A DNA stretch of 64,000 nt from Microbulbifer sp. A4B17. Its GTDB lineage: Bacteria; Pseudomonadota; Gammaproteobacteria; Pseudomonadales; Cellvibrionaceae. The stretch is taken from NCBI RefSeq assembly GCF_003076275.1, contig NZ_CP029064.1, forward strand, positions 4,733,501 through 4,797,500, in the 5' to 3' direction. Shown in pieces: positions 57,765 to 64,000 of this stretch. Both the position numbers and the translations under genes were made by a program. Each line of letters begins with the position of its first letter. Position 1 is the first letter of the stretch. The notes beneath the pieces were generated by a model. It did not search any database, had not been told where the DNA came from, and was given only the letters and a program-made list of their open reading frames with translations.

Positions 57765-58202
57765 ATGAAAGGATTGATCCAAAGGGTAAGCCATGCCCAA
57801 GTTAACGTGGCTGGGCGGTCAGTTGGGGCTATCGAAAAAGGCATCCTCCTGCTACTGGGCATTGAGGCCCAAGACACCACCGATAGCGCGGATAAGCTAC
57901 TGAATAAGGTTCTTAACTACCGTATCTTTCCCGACGAAAAAGGGCGCATGAATCTCAATCTCACCAAAGCGGGTGGCGGACTGCTAATCGTCAGTCAGTT
58001 CACGTTGGTCGCTGAAACCGATCGAGGCTTACGCCCTAGCTTTAGCCGTGGCGCATCTCCAGAATACGCGCAGGAGCTTTACAATTATTTTATTAATAGC
58101 TCCAAAGCTCAGTTCTCCCCAGTGGCCAGCGGAGTATTTGCAGCCGACATGCAGATATCACTAATCAATGATGGTCCGGTAACTTTTATGCTGGAAACCT
58201 AG
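57765..58202 (+). CDS. dtd: D-aminoacyl-tRNA deacylase
   Basis: 145 residues, standard length. Starts LIQRVSHAQVNVAGRSVGAI; the catalytic motif SQFTL is in LLIVSQFTLVAETDRGLRP (about 76-94) and the GP cis-proline motif is INDGPVTFML at the end. It removes D-amino acids from mischarged tRNA. It lies divergently from the peptidase gene with an 86-base gap, and upstream of an AT-rich region. Confidence 0.97.
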   Translation: MKGLIQRVSHAQVNVAGRSVGAIEKGILLLLGIEAQDTTDSADKLLNKVLNYRIFPDEKGRMNLNLTKAGGGLLIVSQFTLVAETDRGLRPSFSRGASPEYAQELYNYFINSSKAQFSPVASGVFAADMQISLINDGPVTFMLET

Positions 58203-58411
58203 CGCACCAGCGATCTACTTCCAGTGAATTAATCCAGTTTTACCGAGTAACAGAGATAATAACTAATACTATAAATCGCAAGAAACTCAATCTAACCTGA
58301 TTTAAAAATAGTCGCATAAGTCATGCTAATTAATTAGCTCCAGCATCACAATTAGCAGAATATTTTTCCGAATTTTATGGGAAATAATAGGGCTGAAAAT
58401 AGAGAAAAAAT

Positions 58412-58942
58412 ATGGCTGTAGAATGCATAGCAATAGACTCTGAAATCAAACTCGATCCACTTATGCCTAGTGATGCAAAGATCATCTTTGACTTGATCGA
58501 AAATAACCGGCCACTACTGGAAAAATATCTCTACTGGGCGAAAGTTGTTGTCGACTTAGGGACAACAGAAAAATATATAGCCGATAGAATTTTCAGTAAA
58601 AGCTTCGGGGCATCCTGGTATAAGGTTTGTTTGTCAGGCAAAGTAGTAGGAGTCTTTGGCATTAAAGAAATTGACTCCAAGAAAAAAAATGCCGAAATAG
58701 GGTACTGGCTCTGTAAAAGCAGTCACGGCAAGGGGGTCATGACACGGATTGTGAGCAGGGTGTCTTGCTACTTAAAAGATCGACATAAGATCCAAGCTTT
58801 AAAAATTCACTGTTTATCTGAAAATAGAGCCAGCATAGCCGTAGCTGAGCGTGTGGGTGGCGTGCACAGTGATACTATTCCAAACTACTATTCGATTGAT
58901 GGAGTTTTTCAGGACTTAAAGATTTATACGGTCCCGATATAA
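58412..58942 (+). CDS. GNAT acetyltransferase, RimJ/RimL type
   Basis: 176 residues. LIENNRPLLEKYLYW is the typical RimL-like start, followed by EIGYWLCKSSHGKGVMTRIVSRV (acetyl-CoA loop, about 101-123) and IHCLSENRASIAVAERVGG near the end. It may acetylate ribosomal protein or small molecules. The gene is AT-rich with A/T-ended codons, unlike its neighbours, and lies in an AT-rich 210-base gap, which hints at recent transfer. No clear ribosome site. Confidence 0.82.
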   Translation: MAVECIAIDSEIKLDPLMPSDAKIIFDLIENNRPLLEKYLYWAKVVVDLGTTEKYIADRIFSKSFGASWYKVCLSGKVVGVFGIKEIDSKKKNAEIGYWLCKSSHGKGVMTRIVSRVSCYLKDRHKIQALKIHCLSENRASIAVAERVGGVHSDTIPNYYSIDGVFQDLKIYTVPI

Positions 58943-58976
58943 ACAAGAATTTTCACCATGGAGCCTGAATATATTT

Positions 58977-59969
58977 TTATTTTTCAATATTTACTGGGCT
59001 CCACTCAATACCATCTGACCCTTGTCCCGCATTAAATATACGCTTAACTTTCCAAGTTGCGGTATCTATTTCAACAACTTTTCCGTCTCTCTGAGAACCG
59101 GCAAATAAAAACTTTCCGTCCGGAGAGAAAAATAGCGATGCTGGTTGTCTGGCCCCTGCGCTGCCGACATCAATCTCATGTAACTGTTTACGGGTCTTGG
59201 CGTCATACACGAGTATACGATTGCCATTTAAGTCTGCTACAGCTACCACTTCGCCATCAGGGTGAAACCTAATTCGGATAGGCAGAAAACCAACATCTAT
59301 CGTTTCTTTTTGCTTTAACGTTTCAGTATCGAAAATAAAGATATTTTCTGACTGATTATTTCCTATCCATAGCTCGCTATTATCGGGGCTTACCCACACC
59401 GCCTCCGGCCCATCCCCTGCCGGTATTGTAGATTTCAACTCCATAGTCTCTGTATCAATTACACTGAACGTAGCCGACCCCCGGCTAGTAACGTAGGCGG
59501 TCTTCAGATCAGGTGATAGTGCAAGCATATGGCTACCTACCTGATCAGTACGGGCAACGCCCAATACTTTTCCTTCAGCCACATCCACCTTTATCACGTC
59601 GCTGGTTTCTTCTGTCGTAACAATCACATTATTGCTATCGCCCAGCCAAGCGATACCGTGAGGGCCTTTGTGTGGACTGATATCAATTCTTTTCAGGCGC
59701 TTACCGCTCGCGATATCGAATACATTCAGCTCTTCTCCCACATAGCCATCTTCAAGGTAAGAAACCACCACAACTTTAGATTTATCCGGCGACACTATTA
59801 ATTCATGGGGCGAACCTCCAGTTTCCGGCTTCTTAATCTCTTGGCCGGATTCCAGGTCAATAAAACTCACTGTGCCCTCATACTTATTTCCTACCACCAA
59901 CGTCTGCGCCCTTAGTGCTCCAGCAGCTAAAAGTACTAATGACATAGAAATTAAAAGTAGAACTCTCAT
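58977..59969 (-). CDS. Exported YVTN-type beta-propeller protein
   Basis: 330 residues from ATG 59969, with GAGAGG eight bases upstream and a signal peptide ending LRAQ (about 22). About six or seven repeats of the YVTN-family blade follow, with phrases such as SPHELIVSPDKSKVVVVSY, GPHGIAWLGDSNNVIVTTE and SHMLALSPDLKTAYVTSRG. Periplasmic propellers of this type often bind partner proteins or quinoproteins; no catalytic site seen. Lone gene. Confidence 0.85.
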   Translation of the reverse strand: MRVLLLISMSLVLLAAGALRAQTLVVGNKYEGTVSFIDLESGQEIKKPETGGSPHELIVSPDKSKVVVVSYLEDGYVGEELNVFDIASGKRLKRIDISPHKGPHGIAWLGDSNNVIVTTEETSDVIKVDVAEGKVLGVARTDQVGSHMLALSPDLKTAYVTSRGSATFSVIDTETMELKSTIPAGDGPEAVWVSPDNSELWIGNNQSENIFIFDTETLKQKETIDVGFLPIRIRFHPDGEVVAVADLNGNRILVYDAKTRKQLHEIDVGSAGARQPASLFFSPDGKFLFAGSQRDGKVVEIDTATWKVKRIFNAGQGSDGIEWSPVNIEK

Positions 59970-60061
59970 TAGCAAGCCTCTCGGAGCAATTTGTCGCTGA
60001 TAGAATGCTTCCTTCACACCGCACCCCAGCAAGATTTTTAGAACTGATAAGTCAGCCCTGG

Positions 60062-60310
60062 TTATCCACTGCAACACTGGATGATAGATCGCAAAAATAG
60101 AACTTTTTAGACGTTTTCTTCATTACAGAGTTGTTACTAACAGAATTCTTGGATAGTGCTGTGTATAACTTTTGGATAGAGATCTGAAAGCCTTTGATTT
60201 CGTGCAGTAAAATAATTCGATTAAAAAACCAACGAAAAAAGTGTCAGGTTATCCACTAAAAGTAGGACCAGAACGTTACTAACAGAAAGGCTGGATAGAC
60301 TTGTGTATAA
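60062..60310. promoter_or_regulatory. Cluster of four DnaA-box-like sites
   Basis: TTATCCACT at 60062-60070 and 60249-60257 (8 of 9 bases of the consensus TTATNCACA), and TGTGTATAA at 60160-60168 and 60302-60310, which is the complement of TTATACACA, a perfect TTATNCACA match. The sites form two convergent pairs. The gene for dnaA is not in this window, so this is not the usual oriC context. Confidence 0.5.
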
Positions 60311-60314
60311 CTTT
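60133..60314. repeat. Direct repeat pair (142-bp offset)
   Basis: Three matching blocks recur at exactly 142 bases: GTTACTAACAGAA (60133 and 60275), TGGATAG (60150 and 60292) and GTGTATAACTTT (60161 and 60303). A segmental duplication of about 40 bases with diverged spacers. Confidence 0.75.
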
Positions 60315-60702
60315 AATAAATGGGCTACAGGGCCCGTGGTTACAGGGATTTAATATAACGACTAAAAAATCACCGATAGTTTTTTGGGCTAATTCTAATT
60401 TTTGGCGGGAGTGGTAGCGGTACTTTTTCTTGTTTTTAATTTGCTTTTTACTGAGTCATTTTTTGAGTAAAGCCTGGAAGAGTTGGCTGGAAGTCAGCTT
60501 AAATACCTATTTTTAGCGGTTTATTTTTTCGAGTGGCAGACCGGTTAAATCAGCTGGGATTATTTTTTGTTTTTTTCTTATTTATTTTTAATTTATCTGA
60601 TTTTTTCAAATTCAAATCAGACCGCAAAAATTAATTTTTAATTATTTTTCTATTTGTGTTTTTGTTGAGGGCTTTATTTTTTTAATCATTTTTTTCAGCC
60701 AT

Positions 60703-60731
60703 AAAAAAAGGGCCACCCTGTTGGGTGGCCC
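60703..60731 (-). terminator. rRNA operon terminator
   Basis: GGGCCACCC / GGGTGGCCC with a 4-base loop, followed on the minus strand by seven T, 13 bases beyond the 5S gene end. Confidence 0.93.
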
Positions 60732-60744
60732 TTTCGGATTAGAA

Positions 60745-60862
60745 GCCTGACGATGACCTACTCTCACATGGGGAAGCCCCACACTACCATCGGCGATGTT
60801 GCGTTTCACTTCTGAGTTCGGCAAGGGATCAGGTGGTTCCACAACTCTATTGTCGTCAGGCA
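60745..60862 (-). rRNA. rrf: 5S ribosomal RNA
   Basis: About 118 bases. On the minus strand it begins TGCCTGACGACAAT and ends ATCGTCAGGC, the two ends pairing as in 5S rRNA; the internal CCTGATCCCTTGCCGAACTC and AGTGAAACGC elements match the gammaproteobacterial 5S. It closes the rRNA operon. Confidence 0.96.
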
Positions 60863-61065
60863 AACTGGCTTGGGTTGGCGTTGGTCTTATAAGCAATGTG
60901 CTTGGCCTGCCGCGTTATCGCTGTTTGCCTCGGTCATGTTGTTGACCGGCGATAACCCCAAATAAGTCGGTAAAACAATCTGTAGTAATACACCGCAAGC
61001 GATCATATGTCTCTAACTCACAATCCGCTAGCTTCGCTAGTCGTTAGTAACCATCTCTGTTGTAT

Positions 61066-63945
<2,880 letters not shown>

Positions 63946-64000
63946 ATACAACACAAACGACTACTAACGACTTTTAACATCCAGACTCAACAATAAATCA
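63946..64000 (-). other. End of 16S-23S spacer
   Basis: Only 55 bases upstream of the 23S gene are inside the window. They include AGTCGTTAGT, which pairs with ACTAACGACT beyond the 23S 3' end. Any spacer tRNAs and the 16S gene lie beyond the edge. Confidence 0.8.

Larger units (their letters stand above)
59970..60744. other. AT-rich intergenic region with repeats and DnaA-box-like sites, before the rRNA operon
   Basis: No gene seen in about 775 bases. It contains the direct-repeat pair near 60133/60275, four DnaA-box-like sites (separate entry), a T-rich tract (60360-60700, plus strand), a hairpin TCTGATTT / AAATCAGA at 60596-60621, and the rRNA terminator at 60703-60731. A 255-base frame at 60642-60896 overlaps the 5S gene and is not a gene. 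Confidence 0.6.

Noticed and set aside
60642..60896. 84-residue minus-strand frame over 5S rRNA
   Set aside because: Overlaps the 5S gene and terminator.

Overview
The window looks like a chromosomal segment of a marine, chitin-degrading gammaproteobacterium, most likely in or near Microbulbifer (Cellvibrionales). This is an inference from gene content: a secreted GH18 chitinase with CBM5/12 modules, a glnA - DUF4124 - glnL - glnG nitrogen block, ATP-type pckA with hslO, and a copper TonB receptor. No database search was possible. Genes are densely packed and mostly on moderate-GC sequence. AT-rich exceptions lie around 42.3-42.8, 44.9-46.1, 58.2-58.9 and 60.0-60.7 kb.

Layout. 0-6.2 kb: a TonB-like energy-transduction operon (two TPR proteins, a small exported protein, ExbB/TolQ-like channel, two ExbD-like proteins, AgmX-type TonB). 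The two ExbDs differ at the key membrane aspartate. 6.3-7.3 kb: DUF2237 and DUF2939 genes on the minus strand. 7.4-15.1 kb: a membrane protein, then the tightly overlapping RDD - SpoIIM/DUF95 - DUF4129 - DUF4350 - MoxR - DUF58 operon. 15.5-18.3 kb: copper uptake (His-rich small protein plus Met-rich TonB-dependent copper receptor). 18.4-21.7 kb, minus: an outer-membrane barrel, an orphan HicB-like protein, a small coiled-coil protein, cysQ and cysK (sulfur assimilation). 21.8-28.5 kb, plus: YhhN family, nucleotidase yrfG, Hsp15, a DegP-like protease, DUF4124, Hsp33 and pckA. 28.7-31.3 kb: two tandem membrane-anchored M15-like metallopeptidase paralogues and an AI-2E-family permease. 31.3-33.2 kb: a bestrophin-like protein, a peroxiredoxin and a PAS-only protein. 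33.5-38.5 kb, minus: glnG, glnL, a DUF4124 protein and glnA behind a textbook sigma-54 promoter. 38.8-42.3 kb: thiI and typA. 42.8-44.8 kb: the chitinase, with 20 tandem 9-bp repeats coding its linker.

44.9-46.1 kb is a gene-poor, AT-rich stretch with apparent gene remnants. 46.1-60.0 kb carries mostly single housekeeping or accessory genes: divergent macro domain, diguanylate cyclase, VIT family, two GNATs, DUF885 lipoprotein, MscS channel, tag, an epimerase-like protein, prolyl oligopeptidase, dtd and a beta-propeller protein. From 60.7 kb to the end is the 3' part of an rRNA operon on the minus strand (5S and 23S; 16S lies outside).

The most striking items are the asymmetric ExbD pair, a cluster of four DnaA-box-like sites in a duplicated AT-rich segment beside the rRNA operon, the tandem M15-like pair, a divergent macro domain lacking the usual catalytic motifs, and the gene-poor remnant region after the chitinase. 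I saw no CRISPR array, prophage, insertion sequence, tRNA gene or recognisable antiphage system.
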